From: Burkholderia catarinensis
Lineage (GTDB): Bacteria > Pseudomonadota > Gammaproteobacteria > Burkholderiales > Burkholderiaceae
Reading direction: 5' to 3'
Length of the DNA stretch: 64,000 nucleotides
NCBI RefSeq assembly: GCF_001883705.2
Contig: NZ_MDEQ02000034.1
Span: forward strand, 1-64,000
Positions 16,321 through 24,971 of the stretch are shown one piece after another. The first letter of the stretch is position 1, and each line of letters opens with the position of its first letter. The notes under the pieces are model-generated. The model saw only the letters and a program-made list of their open reading frames with translations, did no database searches and was not told the origin of the DNA. The translations under genes and the position numbers were made by a program.

Positions 16321-16821
16321 TCAGCGCGCGTACAGCGCCGCGTCGATCTTGCCGAGCAGCCACTGCATGCCGGCCAGATGCTGCTGGTCGTGGCTGCACA
16401 GGTAATGGACGAGCCCGCGCACGGTCAGCGAACCGTAGCCGTCGAACTCGCCGGTGCGCGCGAGCTGGTCGGGCGTGAGGCGCGACACGAGTTCCAGCGT
16501 CTCGCGTCGCGCCTCGCGGATCGCCGCGAGCACGTCGGATGCATACGCGTCGTTGTAGCGGCGCTCGATCGCGAGCGCGTCGCCGTCGATCGACACGAGC
16601 AGCGGCCGGTCTTCGTCGAGCATCCGCCGCAGCCGCACGTGATAGCCGTCGATCTCGATGTCGCGCACGTGGCAGAGCTGCCCGAGCGGCGAGAAGTGCT
16701 CGCTCGGGATTCCGGCCCAGTCGTCGGGCGTCCAGCGCGCGTAGCCGTCGGGCACGGCAGCGAAATGCGCTTCGAGCAGACGGGGGAAATCGGCGAGTGC
16801 GTCGAGCGTCGTCGGAGTCAT
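16321..16821 (-). CDS. DinB-like four-helix-bundle protein
   Basis: A 166-residue protein resembling the DinB/YfiT superfamily: histidines at the usual metal-binding places are visible in LGQLCHVRDIEIDGYH and CSHDQQHLAGMQWL, the closing HxxxH-like helix typical of the fold. Members include thiol-dependent transferases and many uncharacterised enzymes. The ATG at 16821 has GGGAGC upstream; a longer frame to 16950 lacks support. It stands alone between the SDR and the CopC gene. Function is not predicted beyond the fold. Confidence 0.8.
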   Translation of the reverse strand: MTPTTLDALADFPRLLEAHFAAVPDGYARWTPDDWAGIPSEHFSPLGQLCHVRDIEIDGYHVRLRRMLDEDRPLLVSIDGDALAIERRYNDAYASDVLAAIREARRETLELVSRLTPDQLARTGEFDGYGSLTVRGLVHYLCSHDQQHLAGMQWLLGKIDAALYAR

Positions 16822-16886
16822 GCGGGAAGCTCCCTGTCGGATAAGGGCGGCGGCAGCCCTGGCACGGGCCTGCCGCCGCCGTTGCG

Positions 16887-17261
16887 TCATTTCACGCTGA
16901 AGCCGTACGCCCCCTGCGTGCGGTGCCCGTCGGTCGCGACGGCCACCCATTTCACCGTATAGGCGCCTGCGCCGACCGCCGTGAGCGGCACCGTCATCCG
17001 CTTGCGGTTCGACGCTTCGATGCGCGCGTTGCCGTCCGACACCGTCTTGCCGTCGCCGTCGACGACGACGATCGAGCTGAACGCCGGCTCCAGCGGCTCG
17101 GTGAAGTCGATCGTGACGGCAGCCGGTGCGGCGGCCACCGCCGCGCCCGCCGCCGGGTCGCTCTTGGCGAGATGCGCGTGAGCGAACGCGGCCGACGAAA
17201 CGGTCGCGGCAAGGATGACGGCGGCAGCCCTGCGGCCGAGCGGGAACGAAGCGAAATGCAT
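16887..17261 (-). CDS. CopC-domain periplasmic copper protein
   Basis: A 124-residue CopC/YobA-type protein. A signal peptide (AAAVILAATVSSAAFA) leaves a mature N terminus starting with histidine (H28-A-H30), a copper ligand position in CopC proteins, followed by LAKSDPAAGAAV and a C-terminal ATDGHRTQGAYGFSV. The ATG at 17261 has GGAAAG upstream. No copD or multicopper oxidase gene is adjacent (the oxidase at 52591 is far away), so it likely acts alone as a periplasmic copper-binding protein. Confidence 0.87.
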   Translation of the reverse strand: MHFASFPLGRRAAAVILAATVSSAAFAHAHLAKSDPAAGAAVAAAPAAVTIDFTEPLEPAFSSIVVVDGDGKTVSDGNARIEASNRKRMTVPLTAVGAGAYTVKWVAVATDGHRTQGAYGFSVK

Positions 17262-17373
17262 GGACTTTCCGTGAACAATGAACGGGCGCCGCGCGCGGCG
17301 CGGTTCCGGCAGCTTACCAGCGCATGCGCGTTCATGCCGCTCGCGCGTCGCCGCTTGATAGAATGCGCGCGCT

Positions 17374-18090
17374 ATGGATCTCGAAAGCATTCTCTACACC
17401 CAGGGCTTCGGCTCGCGCCGCCAGTGCCGCGGCCTGATCGAAGCGGGCCGCGTCGCCGTCGCGGGCACCGGCGCGACCGACCCCGACGCCGCGTTCGACA
17501 CCGACGGGCTCGTGTTCTCGGTCGACGATACGGCATGGCCGTTCCACGCGCATGCGTACCTCGCGCTCAACAAGCCGGCCGGCTACGAGTGTTCGCGCGA
17601 TCCGCAACACCATGCGAGCGTGTTCAGCCTGCTGCCCGCGCCGCTCGTCGCGCGCGGCGTGCAGTGCGTCGGGCGTCTCGACCAGGATACGACGGGCCTG
17701 CTGCTGCTGTCCGACGACGGCCAGTTCGTCCACACGTACACGTCGCCGAAGCGCAAGGTGCCGAAGACCTACGTGGCGACCGTGCGCCACCCGCTCGACG
17801 ACGCGCAGCTGCACGCGCTGCGCACCGGCGTGCAGCTGCATGGCGAGCCGAAGCCGATCGCGGCGGTCGCCGCGGACGCGCGCGACACGCACGTGCTCGC
17901 GCTGACCGTCCTCGAAGGCAAATATCACCAGGTCAAGCGCATGGTCGCGGCGGCAAGCAATCGCGTCGAGTTGCTGCACCGCGAGAGCATCGGCGGCTTC
18001 GCGCTGCCCGGCGACCTCGAACCGGGCGCGTGGCGGTGGCTCGACACCACCGACCTTTCAGCGTTGCGCAATCCCGTCAAAACCCTGTAA
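17374..18090 (+). CDS. rsuA: 16S rRNA pseudouridine(516) synthase, RsuA family
   Basis: A 238-residue RsuA/RluB/E/F-family pseudouridine synthase. The N-terminal S4 domain spans about residues 1-50 (ILYTQGFGSRRQCRGLIEAG), and the catalytic motif GRLDQDTTG places the nucleophile at Asp103. The C-terminal LEGKYHQVKRM block is the family RNA-binding motif. Length and S4 domain fit RsuA, which modifies U516 of 16S rRNA; assignment within the family is by similarity only. It is divergent from the CopC gene. Confidence 0.87.
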   Translation: MDLESILYTQGFGSRRQCRGLIEAGRVAVAGTGATDPDAAFDTDGLVFSVDDTAWPFHAHAYLALNKPAGYECSRDPQHHASVFSLLPAPLVARGVQCVGRLDQDTTGLLLLSDDGQFVHTYTSPKRKVPKTYVATVRHPLDDAQLHALRTGVQLHGEPKPIAAVAADARDTHVLALTVLEGKYHQVKRMVAAASNRVELLHRESIGGFALPGDLEPGAWRWLDTTDLSALRNPVKTL

Positions 18091-18196
18091 GGGAAAATCC
18101 GCACGATCGTTCGGTGCCCGGCCGCATCTCGGCCGCACGATCCCCCGCTATACTGAAACCACAAGCTGTACGAGCAGCGATGCAGGGGGAGACATC

Positions 18197-18385
18197 ATGA
18201 ACATCAACCATTCTTTCGAACTGTCGTCCGTGACGATCGCGTTCGCGGTCGTCGGCGTCATCGTGATCGGCGGCCTGCTGGCCGCGATGCACCTGAAGCA
18301 CAAATATCATCCGAACCTGATCGGCGCGCTGATCGGCGCGCTGTTGTGCTTCCTGCTGATCGAGGCGTTACCGGCGCTGACCTGA
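18197..18385 (+). CDS. Small two-helix membrane protein
   Basis: A 62-residue open frame with a strong AGGGGGAGACATC ribosome binding site before ATG 18197. It has two hydrophobic segments, about residues 12-31 (VTIAFAVVGVIVIGGLLAAM) and 42-58 (IGALIGALLCFLLIEAL), joined by a basic loop (HLKHKYHPN). It is predicted to be an inner-membrane protein of unknown function. Its last 18 bases overlap the 3' end of the opposite-strand epimerase-like gene. The ribosome binding site and amphipathic layout support a real gene. Confidence 0.7.
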   Translation: MNINHSFELSSVTIAFAVVGVIVIGGLLAAMHLKHKYHPNLIGALIGALLCFLLIEALPALT

Positions 18386-19429
18386 TGCGCTGCCCGGCGC
18401 GAGCGTTTGAAGGAAATCGTCTACCGTCGGATATCGCAACGTCACGCACAATTCGGCCTTGAGCCGTGCATTGGACAGGCGCCGCGACTCGCGCATGAAT
18501 GACAGCAGCGTCGGTTCGAGCTGGCGTTCGGCGTCCGCGCGGCTGACGCGCGGCGGCCTCGGCAGGCCGAGCACCTGCGCGACCCGGTCGAAATACTCCC
18601 CCATCCGCAGTTCGCTGTCGTCCGACGCGTGCACGGCGCGCGCCGGCTTGCCGCGCTCGGCCGCACGGCGCAGGATCGCCGCGAGATCGTCCGCGTGGAT
18701 GTGGTTCGTGTAGACGTCGTCGTCCGGCTCGAGCGCCGGCGTGCCGCGCTCGAGCCGCGCGACCGGCAGACGATTCGCCGCGTAGATGCCGGGAATGCGG
18801 ACGATGCGCGCGGACAGCACGCCGCGCACCGTCGCCGCGCGCAATTGCCGCTCGGCCGACACGCGCCGGAACGCGCGCGGATTCGCGGGGCGCAGCGGGT
18901 GCGTTTCGTCGATGCGCGCGCCGCCGCAGTCGCCGTATACGCCCGTCGTGCTGGCATAGACGAGCCTCGGCGCGCGAAGGCCGTCGGGTACAATACGCGC
19001 TGCCCGGACGGGCGCGCCGGCTTGTCGGGCAGCGGCGCGCAGCGTTCGGAGCCGGCCGACCGCCGATGCCGGCGGCACCGGCGGCCGTCGCGCAGGTACG
19101 GACATTGCGGCGATCAGCGCACGCGTGCGCCGGTCGTCGCGGCCGTCGGACTGCGGCGGCGCGAGATGCAGGATCGTGCGGGCAAGCCCCGCGAGGCGGC
19201 CGAGCGTCGCCGGGCGATCGAGGTCGCCGACGATCGGCGTCGCGCCCGCGGCGCGCAGTTCGTCGCGGCGGGCCGGGTGGCTCGTCAGCGCGAAGATCCG
19301 CAGGTTGCGGCGCGAGTCGCGCCATTGCGCGACGCAGCGCATGCCGACGTCGCCGCAGCCGACGATCAGTGCGCGCGGCCGGCGCAGGATTCGTGTCGCG
19401 ATCATGTTGGTTGCGAAATCAGTAGCCAC
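18368..19429 (-). CDS. YeeZ-like NAD-dependent epimerase/dehydratase family protein
   Basis: A 353-residue protein with an N-terminal Rossmann opening RALIVGCGDVGMRC, a later YASTTGVYGDCGG block and GIYAANRLPVARLERG, as in YeeZ-type extended SDR proteins. The start may be the ATG at 19429 or one eight codons later (MIATRIL). About 40 residues in the middle (near 105-150, Arg/Ala/Pro-rich) are unusual and look like an insertion compared with typical 280-300-residue members. Its 3' end overlaps the small membrane protein gene on the other strand. Substrate unknown. Confidence 0.82.
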   Translation of the reverse strand: MATDFATNMIATRILRRPRALIVGCGDVGMRCVAQWRDSRRNLRIFALTSHPARRDELRAAGATPIVGDLDRPATLGRLAGLARTILHLAPPQSDGRDDRRTRALIAAMSVPARRPPVPPASAVGRLRTLRAAARQAGAPVRAARIVPDGLRAPRLVYASTTGVYGDCGGARIDETHPLRPANPRAFRRVSAERQLRAATVRGVLSARIVRIPGIYAANRLPVARLERGTPALEPDDDVYTNHIHADDLAAILRRAAERGKPARAVHASDDSELRMGEYFDRVAQVLGLPRPPRVSRADAERQLEPTLLSFMRESRRLSNARLKAELCVTLRYPTVDDFLQTLAPGSASGQRR

Positions 19430-19512
19430 CGCTGCGCGACGCGCAACGGGTTTGCATTGTAGCTGCCGTGCGCGATATGCACGGTCCCCACATTTTGTTC
19501 TAGTTTGGTTCT

Positions 19513-20544
19513 ATGGCATTCAACGTCACTCTCAAGCAAAGCGGCCGGCAATTCCAGGTCGAGTCGGACGAAACCGTGCTGGCGGCCGCGCTGCGCCAGA
19601 ACGTCCACCTGCCGTACGGCTGCAAGAACGGCGCGTGCGGCTCCTGCAAGGGCCAGATCGTGTCGGGCCAGATCGAACAAGGCCCGCACGCCGCGTCGGC
19701 GCTGTCCAATGACGAGCGCACACGCGGCCTCGCGCTGCTGTGCTGCTCGAAGGCGCAGTGCGATCTCGAGATCGACGTGCGCGAGATCGCCGGCGTCGAC
19801 GGCGTGCAGGTCAAGAAGCTGCCGTGCCGGATCGCCGCGCTCGAACGCAAGGCCGACGATGTCATGGTCGTGAAGCTGCAGTTGCCGGCCAACGAACGCC
19901 TGCAGTATCTCGCGGGCCAGTACGTCGAGTTCATCCTGAAGGACGGCTCGCGCCGCAGCTACTCGATGGCGAACGCGCCGCACGAGGAAGGCCCGGTCGA
20001 GCTGCACATCCGCCACATGCCGGGCGGCAAGTTCACCGATCACGTGTTCGGCGCGATGAAGGAGCGCGACATCCTGCGCTTCGAAGGCCCGCTCGGCACG
20101 TTCTTCCTGCGCGAGGATTCCGACAAGCCGATCGTGCTGCTCGCGTCGGGCACGGGCTTCGCGCCGATCAAGGCGATCATCGAGCACGTGAAGCACACGG
20201 GCATCACGCGCCCGATGACGCTCTACTGGGGCGCCCGCCGCAAGAAGGACATCTACCTCGGCGAGCTCGCCGAACAGTGGGCGCGCGAGATCCCGAACTT
20301 CACGTACGTGCCGGTGCTCTCCGAGCCGGACGCCGGCGACCAGTGGGCAGGCCGCACGGGCTTCGTCCATCGCGCGGTGATCGAGGACCTGCCCGATCTG
20401 TCAGGTCACCAGGTGTACGCGTGCGGCGCGCCGGTGATGGTCGAATCCGCGCAGCGCGACTTCACTCAGCACCATGCGCTGCCGGCCGACGAGTTCTACG
20501 CGGACTCGTTCACGAGCGCCGCCGATCTCGCGCATCCGGTCTGA
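19513..20544 (+). CDS. Ferredoxin/FAD-NAD(P)H reductase, CDP-6-deoxy-glucoseen reductase-like
   Basis: A 343-residue electron-transfer protein with a plant-type [2Fe-2S] ferredoxin domain (C37-x4-C42-x2-C45...C77, GCKNGACGSCKG) followed by an FAD domain (SRRSYSMAN) and an NAD(P)H domain (LASGTGFAPIKAI). In Burkholderia such genes are often annotated as CDP-6-deoxy-delta-3,4-glucoseen reductase (AscD), but no dideoxysugar genes are near, so the name may be by similarity only. It could serve as reductase for any oxygenase or iron-sulfur partner. Confidence 0.85.
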   Translation: MAFNVTLKQSGRQFQVESDETVLAAALRQNVHLPYGCKNGACGSCKGQIVSGQIEQGPHAASALSNDERTRGLALLCCSKAQCDLEIDVREIAGVDGVQVKKLPCRIAALERKADDVMVVKLQLPANERLQYLAGQYVEFILKDGSRRSYSMANAPHEEGPVELHIRHMPGGKFTDHVFGAMKERDILRFEGPLGTFFLREDSDKPIVLLASGTGFAPIKAIIEHVKHTGITRPMTLYWGARRKKDIYLGELAEQWAREIPNFTYVPVLSEPDAGDQWAGRTGFVHRAVIEDLPDLSGHQVYACGAPVMVESAQRDFTQHHALPADEFYADSFTSAADLAHPV

Positions 20545-20605
20545 GGCCCGCGCGCCCGCGTCCCGCGCTGCACGCCGTGATGTCATATCCGTGGCATCGC
20601 GGCGG

Positions 20606-20635
20606 TTTACAGTGGGGCGCGGGATGCCTTATGCT
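20606..20635 (+). promoter_or_regulatory. Candidate promoter of the argD leader
   Basis: TTTACA (20606-20611) and TATGCT (20630-20635) are 18 bases apart. A transcript starting about 7 bases downstream would begin at or right beside the ATG of the short ORF at 20643, i.e. an essentially leaderless small ORF. Confidence 0.5.
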
Positions 20636-20642
20636 TGCGCAC

Positions 20643-20726
20643 ATGAACTGCTTCCTGTCCGCTCTCCGACGTCGCCGCTCGCCGCTCCGCCCGGATGCCG
20701 CAGGCTCGTCACGGACTCGCGCGTAA
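20643..20726 (+). CDS. Arginine-rich leader peptide candidate
   Basis: A 27-codon ORF just downstream of a candidate promoter and upstream of the argD start. Seven of 27 residues are arginine, including four consecutive codons CGA CGT CGC CGC (residues 9-12) and CGG/CGC near the end. Its stop codon lies inside a hairpin (GCGTAACC 20721-20728 with GGTTACGC 20745-20752), and an intrinsic terminator follows at 20773. This is the layout expected for ribosome-mediated attenuation by charged tRNA-Arg. High-GC frames are often Arg-rich by chance and there is no good ribosome binding site, so this remains a hypothesis. Confidence 0.4.
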   Translation: MNCFLSALRRRRSPLRPDAAGSSRTRA

Positions 20727-20772
20727 CCCGCACCTCGCTTCACCGGTTACGCACAAGCTGTTCGAACTCACC

Positions 20773-20797
20773 AGCCACGGCCTTCCGTGGCTTTTTT
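20773..20797 (+). terminator. Intrinsic terminator in the argD leader region
   Basis: AGCCACGG-CCTT-CCGTGGCT is a perfect 8-bp stem with a 4-base loop and is followed by TTTTTATT. It ends about 42 bases before the argD start codon and 230 bases after the previous gene. It could end transcripts from the reductase gene or act as a conditional attenuator for argD. Confidence 0.8.
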
Positions 20798-20838
20798 ATT
20801 GCCCGCTTCCCTTTCAACGCCCGCTGGAGTCTGCTGCC

Positions 20839-22023
20839 ATGCCCCTGAACGATTATCCGATCGACTCGCTGATGTACATCACGAACCGCCCCGACATCGT
20901 GTTTACGCACGGCAAGGGTTCGTGGCTCTACGATCACACGGGCAAGCGCTATCTCGACTTCATCCAGGGCTGGGCCGTCAACAGCCTCGGCCACTGCAAC
21001 GACGGCATCGTCGAAGCACTGAAGACGCAGGCCGAAAAGCTCCTGAACCCGTCGCCCGCGTTCTACAACGAACCGATGGCGAAGCTCGCGGGCCTGCTCA
21101 CGCAGCACAGTGTGTTCGACAAGGTCTTCTTCACGAACAGCGGCGCGGAAGCGAACGAAGGCGCGATCAAGCTCGCGCGCAAGTGGGGCCGCAAGTTCCG
21201 CAACGGCGCGTACGAGATCATCACCTTCGACCACAGCTTCCACGGCCGCACGCTCGCGACGATGTCGGCAAGCGGCAAGCCTGGCTGGGACACGATCTAC
21301 GCACCGCAGGTGCCGGGCTTCCCGAAAGCCGAGCTGAACGACATCAACTCGGTCGAGAAGCTGATCACCGACAAGACCGTCGCGGTGATGCTCGAGCCGA
21401 TCCAGGGCGAAGGCGGTGTCATTCCGGCGACGCGTGAATTCATGCAGGCGCTGCGTGCACTGACGAAGCAGCACAACCTGTTGCTGATCGTCGACGAGGT
21501 GCAAAGCGGCTGCGGTCGCGCGGGCACGCTGTTCGCGTACGAACTCGCCGGCATCGAGCCGGACGTGATGACGCTCGCGAAGGGCATCGGGGGCGGCGCG
21601 CCGCTCGGCGCGCTGCTGTCGAAGGCCGATGTCGCGGTGTTCGAGGCCGGCGACCAGGGCGGCACGTACAACGGCAACCCGCTGATGACGGCGGTCGGCT
21701 ATTCGGTGATCTCGCAACTCGTCGCGCCGGGCTTCCTCGAAGGCGTGCGCGCGCGCGGCGAATACCTGAAGCGCAAGCTGCTCGAACTGTCGGAGGAGCG
21801 CGGCTTCGAGGGCGAACGCGGCGAAGGCCTGCTGCGCGCGCTGCTGCTCGGCAAGGACATCGGCCCGCAGATCGTCGAGAAGGCGCGCGACATGCAGCCC
21901 GACGGCCTGCTGCTCAACGCCGCGCGGCCGAACCTGCTGCGCTTCATGCCCGCGCTGAACGTGACGACCGAAGAGATCGACCAGATGATGGCGATGCTGC
22001 GGTCGATCCTCGACACGCTGTAA
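20839..22023 (+). CDS. argD: Acetylornithine aminotransferase
   Basis: A 394-residue class III PLP aminotransferase of the ArgD type, converting N-acetylglutamate semialdehyde to N-acetylornithine in arginine biosynthesis. FFTNSGAEANEGAIKLARK contacts PLP, VDEVQ places the pyridine-binding Asp at 219, and the Schiff-base lysine is K248 in TLAKGIGGG. The ATG at 20839 has a GGAG upstream; in-frame starts before it would lie inside the terminator hairpin. Related ornithine or succinylornithine transaminases cannot be fully excluded. The leader carries an Arg-rich ORF and terminator. Confidence 0.88.
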   Translation: MPLNDYPIDSLMYITNRPDIVFTHGKGSWLYDHTGKRYLDFIQGWAVNSLGHCNDGIVEALKTQAEKLLNPSPAFYNEPMAKLAGLLTQHSVFDKVFFTNSGAEANEGAIKLARKWGRKFRNGAYEIITFDHSFHGRTLATMSASGKPGWDTIYAPQVPGFPKAELNDINSVEKLITDKTVAVMLEPIQGEGGVIPATREFMQALRALTKQHNLLLIVDEVQSGCGRAGTLFAYELAGIEPDVMTLAKGIGGGAPLGALLSKADVAVFEAGDQGGTYNGNPLMTAVGYSVISQLVAPGFLEGVRARGEYLKRKLLELSEERGFEGERGEGLLRALLLGKDIGPQIVEKARDMQPDGLLLNAARPNLLRFMPALNVTTEEIDQMMAMLRSILDTL

Positions 22024-22036
22024 GGAAACCGCCGCG

Positions 22037-22492
22037 ATGGATGCCGCCGCCGATGCTGTCGCTATCCGCCCGTTCGAACGCACCGACACCGATGCCGTGC
22101 TCGCGGTATGGCGCGACGCGTTCCCGCAGTACGACGAAGCCGGTGCGCCGCCGCACCGTGATCCGCTGCGATCGATCGGGCTGAAGCTCGCAACGCAGCC
22201 GGAACTGTTCTTCGTCGCGACCAGCGGCGCGCGCGTCGTCGGCACGCTGATGGCGGGTTTCGACGGACATCGCGGCTGGCTCTATTCGTTCGGCGTCGCG
22301 AACGACGCGCGGCGGCTCGGCGTCGGCCGCGCGCTGATCGCGCACGCGGAAAGCGTGCTCGCCGCGCGCGGCTGCCTGAAGATCAACCTGCAGGTGCTGC
22401 CCGGCAACGACGACGCGTGCCGCTTCTATGCGGCACTCGGCTATCGCGTCGAGGAGCGCATCTCGTTCGGCAAGACGCTGCCGGCCGCGTGA
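22037..22492 (+). CDS. GNAT-family N-acetyltransferase
   Basis: A 151-residue GNAT protein similar to the YpeA group. The acetyl-CoA binding motif A appears as VANDARRLGVGRALIAHAE, with motif B in YAALGYRVEERISFGK. It starts 13 bases after the argD stop and so is probably cotranscribed with it. The acceptor substrate is unknown; amine or protein acetylation are both possible. Confidence 0.87.
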   Translation: MDAAADAVAIRPFERTDTDAVLAVWRDAFPQYDEAGAPPHRDPLRSIGLKLATQPELFFVATSGARVVGTLMAGFDGHRGWLYSFGVANDARRLGVGRALIAHAESVLAARGCLKINLQVLPGNDDACRFYAALGYRVEERISFGKTLPAA

Positions 22493-22510
22493 CGCCGCCG
22501 GCGCCCCCTA

Positions 22511-23182
22511 TCAGCGCGTGATCGGCCCCGCGCCCGGCAGCGGATTGCCGAGCGCGTCGGTCGGCACGGCCTGCTGCTCGAACGCCGCGAAATACGCGGC
22601 CCACTGCGTATCGCTCACGCGGACGATCAGCGCGCCGTCCTGCCATACGTCGTTGTGGTCGTTATGATCGTCGCCCGCGCGATGCAGGTAGTTCGGGCCC
22701 GTCGAGCCCTGGTTCATGTGCGTGTCGTGGATCCCGTTGCCTTCCGTATAGGTGCGGCCGAACACGACGACGTCGAGGCCCTGCGACTGCGCGGCGCTGA
22801 CGAGCCGCAGCAACGACGGAATCGGCTCCGGGTTCTCGGTGCCGTCCATGACCGCACTCGCGCGCCATGCGCCCGTCTCGTTCAGGATATCGCTGCGCAG
22901 GTAGTCGAGCGCGGGCAGCGCGGCCTGTCCCGTGAGGTCGGTGTAGCCTTCGGCCGCGGCCGCAAGCGTCTGCGTGACGGGATGGTGGAAATCGTAGACG
23001 AGCTTGTAGTTCAACAGGTCGTCCGCATCGCTGGTGCCGACATTGATCGCGACATCCCAGTCGCCCGCCGGCAGCGCCAGCGTCAGGTGGATGTGATACT
23101 GGATCTCGCTGCCGTGCGGCGAGCCCTTCAGCTTCGCCACCGATGTCACCTTCGCCTTCACGAAACCGTAATCCAGACTCAT
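22511..23182 (-). CDS. DUF2278 (YukJ-like) family protein
   Basis: A 223-residue protein matching the DUF2278 family as I recall it: N terminus LDYGFVKAKVTSV, a central HIHLTL strand, and the C-terminal metal-like block GIHDTHMNQG followed by a His/Asp-rich DDHNDHNDVWQDGALIV. The conserved histidines and aspartates suggest metal binding or hydrolase activity, but the family is uncharacterised. It is convergent with the GNAT gene and sits alone. Confidence 0.8.
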   Translation of the reverse strand: MSLDYGFVKAKVTSVAKLKGSPHGSEIQYHIHLTLALPAGDWDVAINVGTSDADDLLNYKLVYDFHHPVTQTLAAAAEGYTDLTGQAALPALDYLRSDILNETGAWRASAVMDGTENPEPIPSLLRLVSAAQSQGLDVVVFGRTYTEGNGIHDTHMNQGSTGPNYLHRAGDDHNDHNDVWQDGALIVRVSDTQWAAYFAAFEQQAVPTDALGNPLPGAGPITR

Positions 23183-23356
23183 GCGTGTTCTCCGTGTCCC
23201 GATGGGCCGTCGATGCTACGCGGCCCGTGTGTCGGTTTGCCGGCGACCGGCATCGGGCGGCCGACCCTGCCGATCCCGCGCCGCATGCGCGGCGCAACTG
23301 TCGAATGGAGTCGACTTCGCGCGCACAGTTCGACTCGAATCGCACAACACGAAAAA

Positions 23357-23388
23357 AAAGGCTGTCACGGCATCCCGTGACAGCCTTT
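23357..23388 (-). terminator. Strong terminator after the liv operon
   Basis: AAAGGCTGTCACGG and CCGTGACAGCCTTT form a 14-bp perfect stem with a CATC loop; read on the minus strand it ends in eight T residues. It lies about 70 bases after the livF stop. Confidence 0.9.
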
Positions 23389-23455
23389 CGAAAGCCCTGG
23401 TGCGGCGCGCGCGGCCTGTGCCGTCGCGCGTCACCGGGCCTGCTCGTTCACTCGC

Positions 23456-24171
<716 letters not shown>

Positions 24172-24172
<1 letters not shown>

Positions 24173-24948
24173 CAGTGCACCCCTGCGCCGAGATATGCCT
24201 CAATCACCTTCGGATTCTTCTGCACGTCCTGCGGCAGACCCTCGGCGATCACCTTGCCGTAATCGAGCACCGTCATCCGGTTGCACAGCCCCATCACGAG
24301 CTTCACGTCGTGCTCGATCAGCAGGATCGTGCGGCCGTCCGAGCGGATCTTGTCGAGCAGGCGCGTGAGTTCGACCTTCTCGGTCGCGTTCATCCCGGCC
24401 GCCGGCTCGTCGAGCGCGAGCAGCTTCGGGTCGGTAGCGAGCGCGCGGGCGATTTCCAGCCGGCGCTGGTGGCCGTACGACAGGTTGCGCGACGTGTAGT
24501 CGGCATACTGCAGCACGCCGACGTATTCGAGCAGCTCGATCGCGCGCTCCTTGATCTCGCGCTCTTCCTTGCGCTCGGCCGGCGTCTGGAACACCGCGCC
24601 CAGCAGCCCGTGCTTGGTGCGCACGTGGCGGCCCACCATCACGTTCTCGAGTGCGGTCATCCCGCCGAACAGGCGGATGTTCTGGAACGTGCGCGCGATA
24701 CCCGTCTTCGCGACCTGGTGCACCGCGGTCGGCTTGTATTCCGTGCCATCCAGCTTGAACTCGCCGGAGTCCGGCGTGTAGAGGCCCGTGATCACGTTGA
24801 AGAACGTCGTCTTGCCGGCGCCGTTCGGGCCGATCAGGCCGTAGATCTCGCCTTCGCGGATCTGCAGGCCGACGTCGGACAGTGCCTGCAGCCCGCCAAA
24901 GCGTTTGTTCACGCCCTGCACGGACAGTCGGATTTGCTTGTCGCTCAT
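24172..24948 (-). CDS. livG: Branched-chain amino acid ABC transporter ATP-binding protein LivG
   Basis: A 258-residue ABC ATPase of the LivG type. Walker A is GPNGAGKTT at 40-48, the family signature is the characteristic LSYGHQRRLEIARAL, and Walker B is LLALDEPAAG. The C-terminal extension past the D-loop (VKLVMGLCNRMTVLDYGKV) is typical of LivG. It is 23 bases after livM and overlaps livF by one base. Confidence 0.95.
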
Positions 24949-24971
24949 GTGGTTATCCCCTTGTCCGTTGG

